From VRUE01 sp963708115 (GTDB taxonomy: Bacteria; Actinomycetota; Thermoleophilia; Solirubrobacterales; 70-9): DNA of 64,000 bases. Within the stretch, counting starts at the first letter, position 1. Every line of letters starts with the position of its first letter. Location: contig CAVPRX010000002.1 of the NCBI GenBank assembly GCA_963708115.1, positions 682,001 through 746,000 of the forward strand, in the 5' to 3' direction. Both the position numbers and the translations under genes were made by a program. The notes under the pieces were generated by a model. The model did not search any database, was not told where the DNA came from, and saw only the letters and a list, made by a program, of their open reading frames with translations. Shown here piece after piece: positions 8,701 through 16,121 of this stretch.

Positions 8701-9690
8701 AAACTAAAACTCGGAAGTATGACGGCGCTGGCCGGAAGCACTGAGTCCTCGGCGCCAGCATACAGTCCAGATAGCAGTCACATTGCGTACAGCTTCGGCT
8801 CCGAAATGTCGGGCCAGCCTTCTGGAGTTTATGAGATGGCTGCGAATGGGGCAGGGAAGCACCTCGTGGCGAGCACGCCGTTCCCACATCCAGAACGGGC
8901 AACCTACCCCGTCTATTCACCTGACGAAAGTGAAGTCGCCTTCACCAAAGCCGGCGTGATCTACCGCGCGAATGTCGCCGAAGGTGGGGTCCAACTCGTA
9001 TCGGATGGCGCCGCGCGGGTCTCTCTCGTGGAACTGATGGAAGGCTTGGGGTCTGAAGCGGTCGAAGAAGCGGAAGCGGCTGAAGAAGAGCTCGGCAAGT
9101 ACCACGTCGAGTTCTCCTACGAAATTCCCACCCCGAAGGACGCTGAATTCGAGTTTTGTCGCTCCAGTGCCCTCCACGCAAAGGAGTGCATCTACTTCAA
9201 TGACGACAGGAAGCTCGCCCAGGAGATGCGCGACAAGGTTTTTACGAACCGCGACATCTTTGACGACAACACTCGGGCCAATGCCTTCCTACACGGCTTC
9301 TGGACCACGCTGATGGTGCGCGATGCCACGTTGATAGGCGCAGAAAAGAACGACGGACTGACGTTCGCTCAACTCCACGAGGAGGAACCCTATGACTTGG
9401 CGGCGAAGATGGATCTGCTGAATGATCTCGTTGGGTCCCAGTACTTCATGACCGAAGGCCTAGAAGCGGAAGCGTGGAAAACTGAGCTTCAGGTTTGCGA
9501 AGCCCTGCGGATAAAGGGGGGCAATGCCATCTTTATCGGCAGCCGGGCGGACGCGCTCAGGTGGGCGCTCAAACGTGTGAAAGAAGAGGAGTATTTCCTT
9601 CTTCGACTCGTATTTCGCGTGGCCCGGTCCACTCAGGGCCATAAACCGATCATCAAGCCAAACGGCAGGACGTGTGCGGCAACGTGGTGA
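5716..9690 (+). CDS. Large secreted LamG / Ig-like / TolB-propeller protein with DUF6973-like C-terminus
   Basis: 1324 residues if the GTG at 5716 is used. The start is uncertain: AAGGGGAGG at 5750-5758 lies five bases before an in-frame ATA (5764), and a TTG is available at 5797. A signal sequence follows in all cases (LCSLTAAVALGVLFGSP). Domains in order: LamG/concanavalin A-like (about 75-275; YAFNENSGKTAHDSAG, WSHIALTHDGETARLYLNG, GRVDEVRLYD); two Ig-like modules (about 290-510); a long acidic region; a TolB/WD40-like beta-propeller (about 815-1095; YKVNPDGSDLELL, YSPDSSHIAYSFG); and a C-terminal all-alpha domain (NAFLHGFWTTLMVRDA, then AAKMDLLNDLVG) that resembles DUF6973. Glu is almost always GAA. 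Probably extracellular; no activity is assigned. Confidence 0.8.
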   Translation: MIQDSRISDWSQGEDAIFGALYYRAGALADIGRYAACRVKRPILCSLTAAVALGVLFGSPIWTTNASAEIVEPVATYAFNENSGKTAHDSAGEDDGVLDGFSAGWNEEGKYGPSIDLHGLEDRLTIPGGSFEFKGGFTIEAWIWQWGEEPSSPLFTKEDVNAEEEEAPFSYALYAGGEAGVSGIVRVNEEEPFEIAGSEELPSPAWSHIALTHDGETARLYLNGDLVASEEAPLVTESEGPLQIGGNLAPGDEFNGRVDEVRLYDQAISEEQIESDMATPLPSEPSIVAFGPLVEAASEELVSPDSATSLIAGAYKAKIARIDVLLDGEVEQEFDPATITDEEGGEFCFEEYCSIDLVFDAAIGRTVAPGPHLFEIRAVTDKGTSAVISHEVVLDPSGPVLTLSGPLLADNGIPMSKPSEALELEATDGEGEFVAGLAEVTVTVDDEPVEVEGLECEWWECVQPAAGTVVYDEAEWGSGPRTVVVKAIDRAGNEESQTVKVNSTIQSVEPPCPPVEQTVSETEESVSAAAAREQLASALPSTVAANDLAGAGDPENQLDPALTVRGAETTNEALVASGSSQGGRIVGKPGGGFTIGQSACLVPLETTIEETGPHALPNAAGAVFANSAPGTDTLVRPTVLGATVVQHLRGSEAPSSFSWQVALPPSEELVELSDGSAAIVSKAGDDTEPIETPVPNPEAEAPAAIPDVETQLEAGIYDLQRGEELSDRKVLAVIPMPYGVDIEGESLSASMTVDPETDVITAEAPLSATALVVRTESAPDPAATCAVVMQSDPALYERVCTDWDESTESAYAFGLDWSPEGFLVFTGFENMDDYREPGPGETVFAPEETALYKVNPDGSDLELLLSEPYVALGPPSVWPDGSLITLRGCTMVPVECGIITVNDDGTEPKMVASFPDGDISFNPSFNSAGNRIYYYRNNPWRQLYSMKLDGTDHKQLTDLTFGIFGWKRAASASPDGESIAIGIENNIYSMPVAAEKLKLGSMTALAGSTESSAPAYSPDSSHIAYSFGSEMSGQPSGVYEMAANGAGKHLVASTPFPHPERATYPVYSPDESEVAFTKAGVIYRANVAEGGVQLVSDGAARVSLVELMEGLGSEAVEEAEAAEEELGKYHVEFSYEIPTPKDAEFEFCRSSALHAKECIYFNDDRKLAQEMRDKVFTNRDIFDDNTRANAFLHGFWTTLMVRDATLIGAEKNDGLTFAQLHEEEPYDLAAKMDLLNDLVGSQYFMTEGLEAEAWKTELQVCEALRIKGGNAIFIGSRADALRWALKRVKEEEYFLLRLVFRVARSTQGHKPIIKPNGRTCAATW

Positions 9691-9718
9691 CCATGGGCGA
9701 TGAACTGAGGCGAGGGCG

Positions 9719-10798
9719 ATGAAGGGTAGGTCGAGATGGCTTGTCGCGGCGGTGCTCGCGATTTTGGCCGTTGGCGCTGGCGCTTTCGCCCTGTTTTCGA
9801 ACGATGGCGCGTCTGGCGCAAAGCTCGACGAAGCGGAGATCGCGGTAGTCCGCTCGCTCCCCAAGCAACTGAGGGCCCAGATCCTGCTTTTTGGTCGGGA
9901 CGGAGGCGCGGAAGTGGCCGCCGATACCTCGCTCGGGGACCAAGGCGGTATCGACCCCTATGACGGTGTGGAGTTCATGCCCAACGGTCAGTCCCTCCTG
10001 TACACGACGTTCGCTGGACGCGAAAGCACGCGGCTAGCAATCTTGCCGTTGCCAGGAGGAGGTGGCGCGGTGATACCGGGTACGGGTGGCGCCACGCATC
10101 CGGTCGTGTCCGGCGATGGCGCGCTGGTCGCGTTTTCGCGCCATCGTGAACGGGTGCCAGAGTCCGGCAATCCGCTCGACTCGTTGACTCACCGGTACTC
10201 CAGCACTTCGTTGTGGATCCTTGAGCGTTCGACTGGCAAGCAAAGGCGGCTCACCCCTTGGACGAACGCCCTCCACGTCTATCCGACGTCCTTTGACCCA
10301 TCTGGCAATCTTATTGCCGGCTCCCGTGTTGACCACGGTCGGCGAGACGCCGTCTCTGTGAATGTCGCGAACGGCCAGCCGATCGTCCTGGCGAGCAACG
10401 CGGCTGACCCCAGTTACTCCCCCAATGGCGATCAAATTGCGTTCGTGGGCTATAGCAGGGTCCCGGGTGCGCCGAGTAGCGAGGGCCCGGGTGATATCTA
10501 CGTGCGCCAGGCCGAAGGTGGGTCGCCGCGGCGACTGACGTCTGGATCCTCCGTGGAGACGTCTCCCAGTTGGAGTCCCTCGGGGGCACGGCTTATTTTC
10601 GTTCGCGAGAGCGACAGCGGCAGGGCGGCGAGCCGATCCAGTCAGCTCGTGGAGATCAATAGTGACGGGACCTGTGAGACCGTCCTCCTTCCCTCTCGCC
10701 AGGGCGTTTCGAGCGGGGGAGTCGTCTTTGTGGGGCCAGCTTGGAATCCAAGGGTTGCAGAACCAAAGAAACCAATTCGGTGTGATCGTCCGCGCTGA
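9719..10798 (+). CDS. Membrane-anchored TolB-like beta-propeller protein
   Basis: 359 residues from ATG 9719, 28 bases after the preceding large protein, so probably in one transcript with it. An N-terminal membrane anchor or signal (WLVAAVLAILAVGAGAFALF) precedes a propeller made of PD40/TolB-type blades: VEFMPNGQSLLYTTFAG, HPVVSGDGALVAFSRH, DPSYSPNGDQIAFVGY and SPSWSPSGARLIFVRE. Such propellers usually bind protein or peptide partners. I infer a partner of the 5716 protein because of adjacency and shared fold, but this is not demonstrated. Confidence 0.8.
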   Translation: MKGRSRWLVAAVLAILAVGAGAFALFSNDGASGAKLDEAEIAVVRSLPKQLRAQILLFGRDGGAEVAADTSLGDQGGIDPYDGVEFMPNGQSLLYTTFAGRESTRLAILPLPGGGGAVIPGTGGATHPVVSGDGALVAFSRHRERVPESGNPLDSLTHRYSSTSLWILERSTGKQRRLTPWTNALHVYPTSFDPSGNLIAGSRVDHGRRDAVSVNVANGQPIVLASNAADPSYSPNGDQIAFVGYSRVPGAPSSEGPGDIYVRQAEGGSPRRLTSGSSVETSPSWSPSGARLIFVRESDSGRAASRSSQLVEINSDGTCETVLLPSRQGVSSGGVVFVGPAWNPRVAEPKKPIRCDRPR

Positions 10799-11390
10799 TT
10801 GAAGCTTTCCGCTGGATCGCCGAGCCGCTCTCAGCAGTCGGTCTGGTAGACCGTACTCGATGGCCATTTCACAATGTGGGAGGCCGCGCAGTGCGATTGA
10901 CCTCTAGAGGCAGGCTCTTGGGGTGCTGAGGCGGCTAAGGGAGCGCCACGGCTGCCCGCTCGGCCACTACCCGGAGTGCCCGCATTTGGCTCTCATAAGC
11001 CCAGCCCAACAGAAAACGCCCCACCGGGGAGGCGGGGCGTTTCTGGGGTTACTACAGGGAGGAGAGATATGTATCTCTATATATGTGGATCCGTGGGAGG
11101 TAGGAGAGCCCTATATGTGTCGCGGCGGGAGTTGATGGGAGTCAACTGCCATATGAGCGACGCCAGGCTCAACCAGGAAGTTCTTGTTTGCCCTTTATCG
11201 ATCCTCTCTCGCGAATCCTTGAATCAAGATACGAACATACGTGCGATTTGTGTGTGAGGCGAGTCACAGAGGGCTTCGGCACGCTTCTGAGCCCGCCTGA
11301 AGCGATTGTTCTACCCAATTCTAAGGTGTCGCTAAACATCTGGCAAGGGCTTCTTATGGATTGCCAGGTGGGCGGCTGTACCGTTGCTGC
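10799..11390. other. Intergenic stretch between the propeller gene and tlyA
   Basis: Contains copy B of the 69-bp repeat (listed separately). Downstream of it a 62-codon frame from ATG 11069 has a ribosome-site-like string (GGGAGGAGAG) directly before it, but its composition is not protein-like. Bases 10925-10985, read on the minus strand, contain GTGGCCGAGCGGG, recalling the 5' half of a tRNA-Ser or -Leu, without a foldable remainder. Nothing further supported. Confidence 0.3.
10999..11067. repeat. 69-bp dispersed direct repeat, copy B
   Basis: Identical to 5303-5371 and in the same orientation, so the two copies bracket a 5.6-kb segment holding the two propeller genes. The same terminator-like hairpin (arms AACGCCCC and GGGGCGTT) lies inside. 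Confidence 0.8.
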
Positions 11391-12185
11391 GTGGCGAAGA
11401 CCGGCTCCAAAGCGCGAATAGACGCCGTATTGGCCGAGCGGGGCCTCTTTCCGTCGCGCTCGGCCTCGGCGGCCGCGGTCCGCGCCGGCGAGGTCCGCGT
11501 GGGCCAGGACGGGCCCGTGGCGCTTCGACCTAGCCAGTTGGTCGACCCCGATGCCGATTTTCGCCTCGAGCAGGGGCCACGCTTTGTCTCCCGCGGCGGG
11601 ATCAAGCTCGACAACGCGATCGAGGCGCTCGGCATCGCCGTCACAAGGCGCGACTGCCTCGATACGGGCGCCTCGACCGGTGGCTTCACCGACTGCCTCC
11701 TGCAGCGCGGCGCCGAGCGCGTGGCCGCCCTCGACGTCGCCTACGGCCAGATCGACCTGCGCATGCGCGAGGATCCCCGCGTGACCGTGATCGAGCGGCT
11801 CAATGCCCGCGCGCTTTCCCCCGCCGACCTGCCCTTCAGACCGGATCTGGCCACCGTTGACGTCTCTTTCATCTCACTGACCAAGGTGCTGCCGGCCGTC
11901 GCCGACTGCCTGGCGCCCGGTGGTGAGGTCCTGGCCATGGTCAAGCCCCAATTCGAGCTCGGCCGCGCACGGGTCCACAAGGGCGTCGTTCGCGACGCGG
12001 CCGACCGCCACGAGGCGATCCTCTCGGTGGCCGCCGCCGCGGGCGAGCTCGGCCTGCCGGTGCGGGGTGTCGCCTCTTCCGGTCTGCCCGGTCCCAAGGG
12101 CAACCGCGAGACGTTCGTCTGGTGCGGGGGCGAAGGGGAGCCGCTCGCCGACCTCCCGGGCGCCCTCCGCGAGGTCGATCCGTGA
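11391..12185 (+). CDS. tlyA: TlyA-family rRNA 2'-O-methyltransferase
   Basis: 264 residues from GTG 11391 (an earlier GTG-type start at 11361 is possible). The N-terminal S4 RNA-binding domain (ARIDAVLAERGLFPSRSAS, residues about 7-65) is followed by an FtsJ-type Rossmann methyltransferase domain. Its SAM-binding motif is LDTGASTGGFTDCLLQRGA, and DVSFISL and GGEVLAMVKPQFE follow. TlyA proteins methylate ribose in 16S and 23S rRNA. In Actinobacteria tlyA normally sits directly upstream of nadK and recN; here an IS110-family element lies between tlyA and nadK and probably interrupts co-transcription. Confidence 0.9.
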   Translation: MAKTGSKARIDAVLAERGLFPSRSASAAAVRAGEVRVGQDGPVALRPSQLVDPDADFRLEQGPRFVSRGGIKLDNAIEALGIAVTRRDCLDTGASTGGFTDCLLQRGAERVAALDVAYGQIDLRMREDPRVTVIERLNARALSPADLPFRPDLATVDVSFISLTKVLPAVADCLAPGGEVLAMVKPQFELGRARVHKGVVRDAADRHEAILSVAAAAGELGLPVRGVASSGLPGPKGNRETFVWCGGEGEPLADLPGALREVDP

Positions 12186-12196
12186 GACGTCCTGTG

Positions 12197-13402
12197 TCAA
12201 CCCCCCGCCGTCTGAAGGCGGTTGAAGTTGCCGTGTCGAGAAGGGTCATAGGGCTCCCGGTTCTGCCAGCAACGCCAGAGCACCCTGATCCAGGCGCGGC
12301 CCAGGGTGCGGATCGCATGCGGGTGGTCCTGGCCTCTGGCCCGTGCCCGCTGGTAGACCTCCTTGGCCCAGGGATGCCAGTGGCGGGTGGTGTCGGCGAG
12401 GGTCGCCACGGCGGATCGCAGGCGCTTGTCGCAGGCCCGCCTGAAGGTGGCGACCCGCAGCTTGCCCGACTCCAGGGCCACCGGGCTCATCCCCGCGTCG
12501 GCGGCGAGAGCGGCCTCGGTCGGGTAGCGGCTCCGGGCATCGCCGATCTCGGCGACCAGGGTCGCCGGGCAGATCGCGGTCTTGGGATCACGAAACAACG
12601 GCTGAAAGATCGCCGCGTCGGGGTGAGCGGCGAGGCCCTCGCGGATCTGGGCGGTGAGCTCCGCGATCTCGGTGAGGATCGGCCGAAGGGCCGCGATGAG
12701 GCCGAGGACCACCGCTCGTCGGGCCTCGCACTCGGCCGGTCCCGCAGTTCCCGCCGGCGCCGCCTTCATTCGAGCGAGGAGCTCGGCGGGGTCGGTTCTG
12801 CCGCTATAGGAGTTACGGGCCAAGAAGGCCGCCATGCGCCCGGCGCCGAGCCCCTTGGCATCGGCTGGGCTCGGGTAGCGCTCGAGGAAGGCCAGCGAGA
12901 TCGGGCTGTCGAGCGCGGCGAAGATCAGCGCCCCCGGCCAGAAGGCCTGCAGCTGGGCGCTCAGTTGGTTGGTGAGCTCGACCTTGGCCGCGACCAGATC
13001 CTCCCGCGCCCTGGTCAGCGTCCGCAGCGCCTTGGTCTCATCTCGGTCGGGAACGAGGGCCCGGAAGCGGTGGGAGTCGGTGCGGGCCAGCTCGGCCAGC
13101 ACGTAGGCATCGAAGCGATCGGACTTGCCATGGGCGACCGCGAAGCGGGCCCGAGCGGCCTTCACCTGGTTGGGATGGATCGCGAGCACCTCCAGGCCGG
13201 CGGCCAGCAGGCGCTCGACCAGGATCCCGTCGGGTCGCTCGATCGCCACCCGGGCGACTCCGAGCCGGGTGAGCCGCTCGGCGAGAGCGGCGATCCCGCG
13301 CTCGTCGTGGCCGGCCGAGAAGCGCTCATTCACTCGCCCCTCTTCGCTGACGCAGACCTCATGGGCCTCGCTGGCCCAGTCGATTCCCGCGGTTGGTGCC
13401 AT
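12197..13402 (-). CDS. IS110-family DEDD transposase
   Basis: 401 residues from ATG whose first base is 13402, preceded by GAGGAGGAAGC, a strong ribosome-binding site. The N-terminal RuvC-like catalytic domain starts GIDWASE (first Asp at residue 8), then VAIERPDG, then KSDRFDAYVLAEL with the last two acidic residues. The C-terminal Transposase_20 region contains CPATLVAEIGDARSRYPTEAALAADAGMSP (read in two parts) with the expected Ser-containing helix. The length is typical and the frame intact, so the enzyme may be active. Confidence 0.92.
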   Translation of the reverse strand: MAPTAGIDWASEAHEVCVSEEGRVNERFSAGHDERGIAALAERLTRLGVARVAIERPDGILVERLLAAGLEVLAIHPNQVKAARARFAVAHGKSDRFDAYVLAELARTDSHRFRALVPDRDETKALRTLTRAREDLVAAKVELTNQLSAQLQAFWPGALIFAALDSPISLAFLERYPSPADAKGLGAGRMAAFLARNSYSGRTDPAELLARMKAAPAGTAGPAECEARRAVVLGLIAALRPILTEIAELTAQIREGLAAHPDAAIFQPLFRDPKTAICPATLVAEIGDARSRYPTEAALAADAGMSPVALESGKLRVATFRRACDKRLRSAVATLADTTRHWHPWAKEVYQRARARGQDHPHAIRTLGRAWIRVLWRCWQNREPYDPSRHGNFNRLQTAGG

Positions 13403-13620
13403 GCTTCCTCCTCGGTCGATTCATCTCGGCTGAGAGCCGGCCACGAGAAGCCGTTGCGCATGCTCATAGGGTGGTGCTTGCCCGCACCACGTCCTGTTGG
13501 CGCTTCTGGCACCTCGCACCGCCGGGAGGCGCTGGTCTCACGCGGGCCGTCTATGCGGCTAGCGAGCGTGGCGCTCTCCCGGCGGGGGTCGGCTCTGTTC
13601 GTCCTCCGGGGATCTTCGAC
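13403..13620 (-). ncRNA. Candidate IS110 bridge-RNA region (structure not resolved)
   Basis: The non-coding DNA 5' of the transposase is where IS110-group elements encode the bridge RNA that pairs with donor and target DNA. Visible structure includes a perfect hairpin with arms GTGGTGC (13471-13477) and GCACCAC (13484-13490) and several G+C-rich inverted segments. I cannot define the two specificity loops by eye, so this is a positional assignment only. Confidence 0.4.
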
Positions 13621-13674
13621 GGCCTCGCTGCGCTCGGCCTCTCAATCTCAGAAGAACAAGGGAGAGGTTGTCCT

Positions 13675-14526
13675 ATGAGCGACCGGGTTGCCGCTCTGAT
13701 CACCCACGGGCACCCGCCGGCGACCACCGATGCGGTGACGCTTGCGATTTCCGCTGCCCGGGAGGCCGGCTGGCGGCTGGTCGCGACCGCCGGGGAGCTC
13801 ACCAAGCACGGCGATGCTGCCGACCACATTGAAACCGTCGCCGAGCTCCCCCATCAAGCCGACCTCTGTTTGGTGCTTGGCGGCGACGGCTCGATCCTCT
13901 ATGCGCTGCGCCACTTCGCTCGCAGCGGCGTGCCGGTGTTCGGGGTCAACTTCGGCACCGTCGGTTTTCTCGCCGCGGTCGAGCGCGACGAGGCGGGGGA
14001 CGGGATGCAGCGGGCTTTCGCCGGCGAAATAGAGGCCCTCGACCTTCCCGGCCTGGAGGTCGAGGTGGACGGTGAGTCGCGAGTGGCCCTCAACGACGTC
14101 AGCTTCATCCGTCGCCCGCACGAGCGGGTCGCCGAGCTGAGCTACAAGATCGCCGACGAGGAGGTCGGCCACGTCCGCTGCGACGGGCTCGTCGCAGCGA
14201 CGCCGGTCGGATCGACCGGCTACAACCTCGCCAACCAGGGTCCGATCCTCGCCTGGGGGGTGAAGGGCTATGTGGTCTCCTACGTCGCCCCGCACTCGCT
14301 GACGGCGCGTGCCCTCGTGGTCGCTCCCGGCGACGTCCTCCACGTCGGTAACGCGAGTGGGCGCGAGCCGGTCGACGTAGCGATCGACGGCGAACACGCC
14401 GGCACGCTCGAGTCGGGGGCGGCGCTCGAGGTGAGCTTTGCCGACGGCGCCGGGCGGCTCGCCCAGTTGCCGGGGACGAGCTTCTACCAGCGAATACGGG
14501 AAAAGTTCGGCCATTTAGCAGTCTGA
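13675..14526 (+). CDS. nadK: NAD kinase
   Basis: 283 residues from ATG 13675, with GGGAGAGG 7 bases upstream. It phosphorylates NAD to NADP in the cytoplasm. The hallmark GGDGS motif is at residues 69-73 (LCLVLGGDGSILYALR), followed by GVNFGTVGFLA, the NDVSF strand and GSTGYNLANQGPIL near the NAD site. The C-terminal domain contains PHSLTARALVV. It is normally co-transcribed with tlyA and recN; here the IS110 element lies just upstream, so expression may depend on a promoter within that insertion. Confidence 0.93.
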   Translation: MSDRVAALITHGHPPATTDAVTLAISAAREAGWRLVATAGELTKHGDAADHIETVAELPHQADLCLVLGGDGSILYALRHFARSGVPVFGVNFGTVGFLAAVERDEAGDGMQRAFAGEIEALDLPGLEVEVDGESRVALNDVSFIRRPHERVAELSYKIADEEVGHVRCDGLVAATPVGSTGYNLANQGPILAWGVKGYVVSYVAPHSLTARALVVAPGDVLHVGNASGREPVDVAIDGEHAGTLESGAALEVSFADGAGRLAQLPGTSFYQRIREKFGHLAV

Positions 14527-14568
14527 GTTTCGCCTGGCCGAGGCCAGAGGTTGTCTAGGGTTGGGCCG

Positions 14569-16092
14569 ATGGAGCGCAAATGGTGGACTCTCGTACTCAG
14601 CTCGATCGCGACGTTCATGTTGCTGCTGGACATCACGGTCGTCAACGTCGCCCTGCCCGACATCCAGCGCGACCTCGACGCCAGCCTCTCCAGCCTGCAG
14701 TGGGTGGTCGATGCCTACTCGCTGATGCTCGCCGCCTTTCTGCTCACGGCGGGGTCGCTGGGCGACCGGCTGGGCCGGCGGCGCGTCTTCTCGCTCGGCC
14801 TCGGCCTCTTCACCTTCGCCTCTTTTCTCTGTGGCATAGCCGGCGATCCGACCCTGCTCAATCTGGCGCGTGGCCTGCAGGGGGTCGGCGGCGCGGCGAT
14901 GTTCGCAACCTCCCTCGCCCTGATCGGCCAGGAGTTCCACGGCAAAGACCGGGCGACCGCGTTCGGCGTCTGGGGCGCGACGGTCGGCGGCGCAGTTGCG
15001 ATCGGCCCGCTCGTCGGCGGCCTGATCACCGAGCACCTCGGCTGGGAGTGGATCTTCTTCGTCAACATCCCGATCGGCATCGTCGCCGTCGCGCTGACCG
15101 AGATCCGACTCGCCAATGTTGCCGCCCAGGATCCCCAGCGGATCGATCTCCCCGGCCTGGCGACCTTCTCGGGCGGCCTATTCCTACTTATCTTCGGCCT
15201 GATCCGCGGCAACCCCGAGGGTTGGGGGAGCGCGACGATCGTCGCCTGTCTGGCGGGATCGGCGGCGCTGCTTCTCGCCTTCTTCGCGATCGAGGCGCGC
15301 AGCAGGCACCCGATGCTCGACCTCAGCCTCTTCCGCAAGCCTGCCTTCAACGGTGTCTCCGCCGTCGCCTTCGGCCTCTCGGCAGGGATGTTCGCGATGT
15401 TCCTCTACCTGACCATCTACATGCAGGGCGTGCTCAACTTCTCGCCGCTGGAGACCGGGCTGCGCTTCCTGCCGCTCACGGTGCTCTCCTTCATCGTCGC
15501 CCCGATCTCCGGAAAGCTCTCCCATTTCGTGCCGATCCGCATCCTGGTCGGGGTGGGCCTCGGGCTGGTCGGCGTCGGCCTGATGCTGATGCACGGCCTC
15601 GCTGCCGACTCGGACATCTCGGCGCTGTTGCCGGGCTTCCTCATCGCCGGCGTCGGGATCGGCCTGACCAACCCGAGCATCGGCCAGGTCGCGATCGCCG
15701 TCGTCCCAGCGGCCAAAGCGGGGATGGGGTCGGGAATCAACACGACTTTCCGTCAGGTCGGGATCGCCACCGGCGTCGCCTCGCTCGGCGCGGTGTTCCA
15801 GTCCCAGGTTGCCTCGAAGCTCTCCAGCCTGCTGCCAGGCGCGCCGCCCGGGCTCGCCGAAGCGGTCTCCTCCGGAGGCTCGCGCGCGGCCGCGGGGATC
15901 GCCGCTCCCGCCCAGCGCCCGGAGGTCGTGCACGCCGCCAAGGTCGCCTTCGTGAGCGGCTTCAACGAGATCCTCCTGATCGGCGCGATCCTCTCCTTCG
16001 CCGGTGCCGCCCTCGGCTTCGCCCTGATCCACCCCCGCGACTTCGTGCAATCTCAAAAAGAGCCCGAAGCTGCGGAGCCTGTCGCCGCCTGA
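14569..16092 (+). CDS. MFS drug:H+ antiporter, DHA2 (14-TM) family
   Basis: 507 residues from ATG 14569. The first helix carries the DHA2 motif LDITVVNVALPDIQ (about 21-34). The cytoplasmic loop motif GSLGDRLGRRRVF follows TM2-3. The central G-x-x-x-G-P-x-x-G antiporter motif is present in VGGAVAIGPLVGGLI. Fourteen hydrophobic segments can be counted. The family exports lipophilic drugs or dyes against protons, but the substrate is unknown. The gene lies between nadK and recN, a position often occupied by unrelated genes in actinobacteria, with spacing of 42 and 29 bases to its neighbours. Confidence 0.9.
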   Translation: MERKWWTLVLSSIATFMLLLDITVVNVALPDIQRDLDASLSSLQWVVDAYSLMLAAFLLTAGSLGDRLGRRRVFSLGLGLFTFASFLCGIAGDPTLLNLARGLQGVGGAAMFATSLALIGQEFHGKDRATAFGVWGATVGGAVAIGPLVGGLITEHLGWEWIFFVNIPIGIVAVALTEIRLANVAAQDPQRIDLPGLATFSGGLFLLIFGLIRGNPEGWGSATIVACLAGSAALLLAFFAIEARSRHPMLDLSLFRKPAFNGVSAVAFGLSAGMFAMFLYLTIYMQGVLNFSPLETGLRFLPLTVLSFIVAPISGKLSHFVPIRILVGVGLGLVGVGLMLMHGLAADSDISALLPGFLIAGVGIGLTNPSIGQVAIAVVPAAKAGMGSGINTTFRQVGIATGVASLGAVFQSQVASKLSSLLPGAPPGLAEAVSSGGSRAAAGIAAPAQRPEVVHAAKVAFVSGFNEILLIGAILSFAGAALGFALIHPRDFVQSQKEPEAAEPVAA

Positions 16093-16121
16093 CCCGCCGC
16101 GCCGGGTGCTAGAAGAAGCAT

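Larger units (their letters stand above)
12186..13660 (-). mobile_element. IS110-family insertion element between tlyA and nadK
   Basis: The element contains a complete DEDD transposase gene and about 250 bp of upstream non-coding DNA. IS110 elements lack terminal inverted repeats and target duplications, so the exact ends cannot be read from this sequence; the limits given are simply the gap between the tlyA stop (12185) and the ribosome site of nadK. The insertion separates genes that are contiguous in most actinobacteria. Confidence 0.75.

Noticed and set aside
10925..10985. tRNA-Ser/Leu-like 5' half on the minus strand
   Set aside because: Only a D-arm-like GTGGCCGAGCGGG is present; no anticodon arm, T-arm or matching acceptor strand can be built.
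11069..11257. 62-codon frame with a perfect ribosome-site-like string upstream
   Set aside because: Composition is not protein-like, no motif is seen, and the ribosome-like string is part of the 69-bp repeat in both copies, including the one with no frame directly after it.
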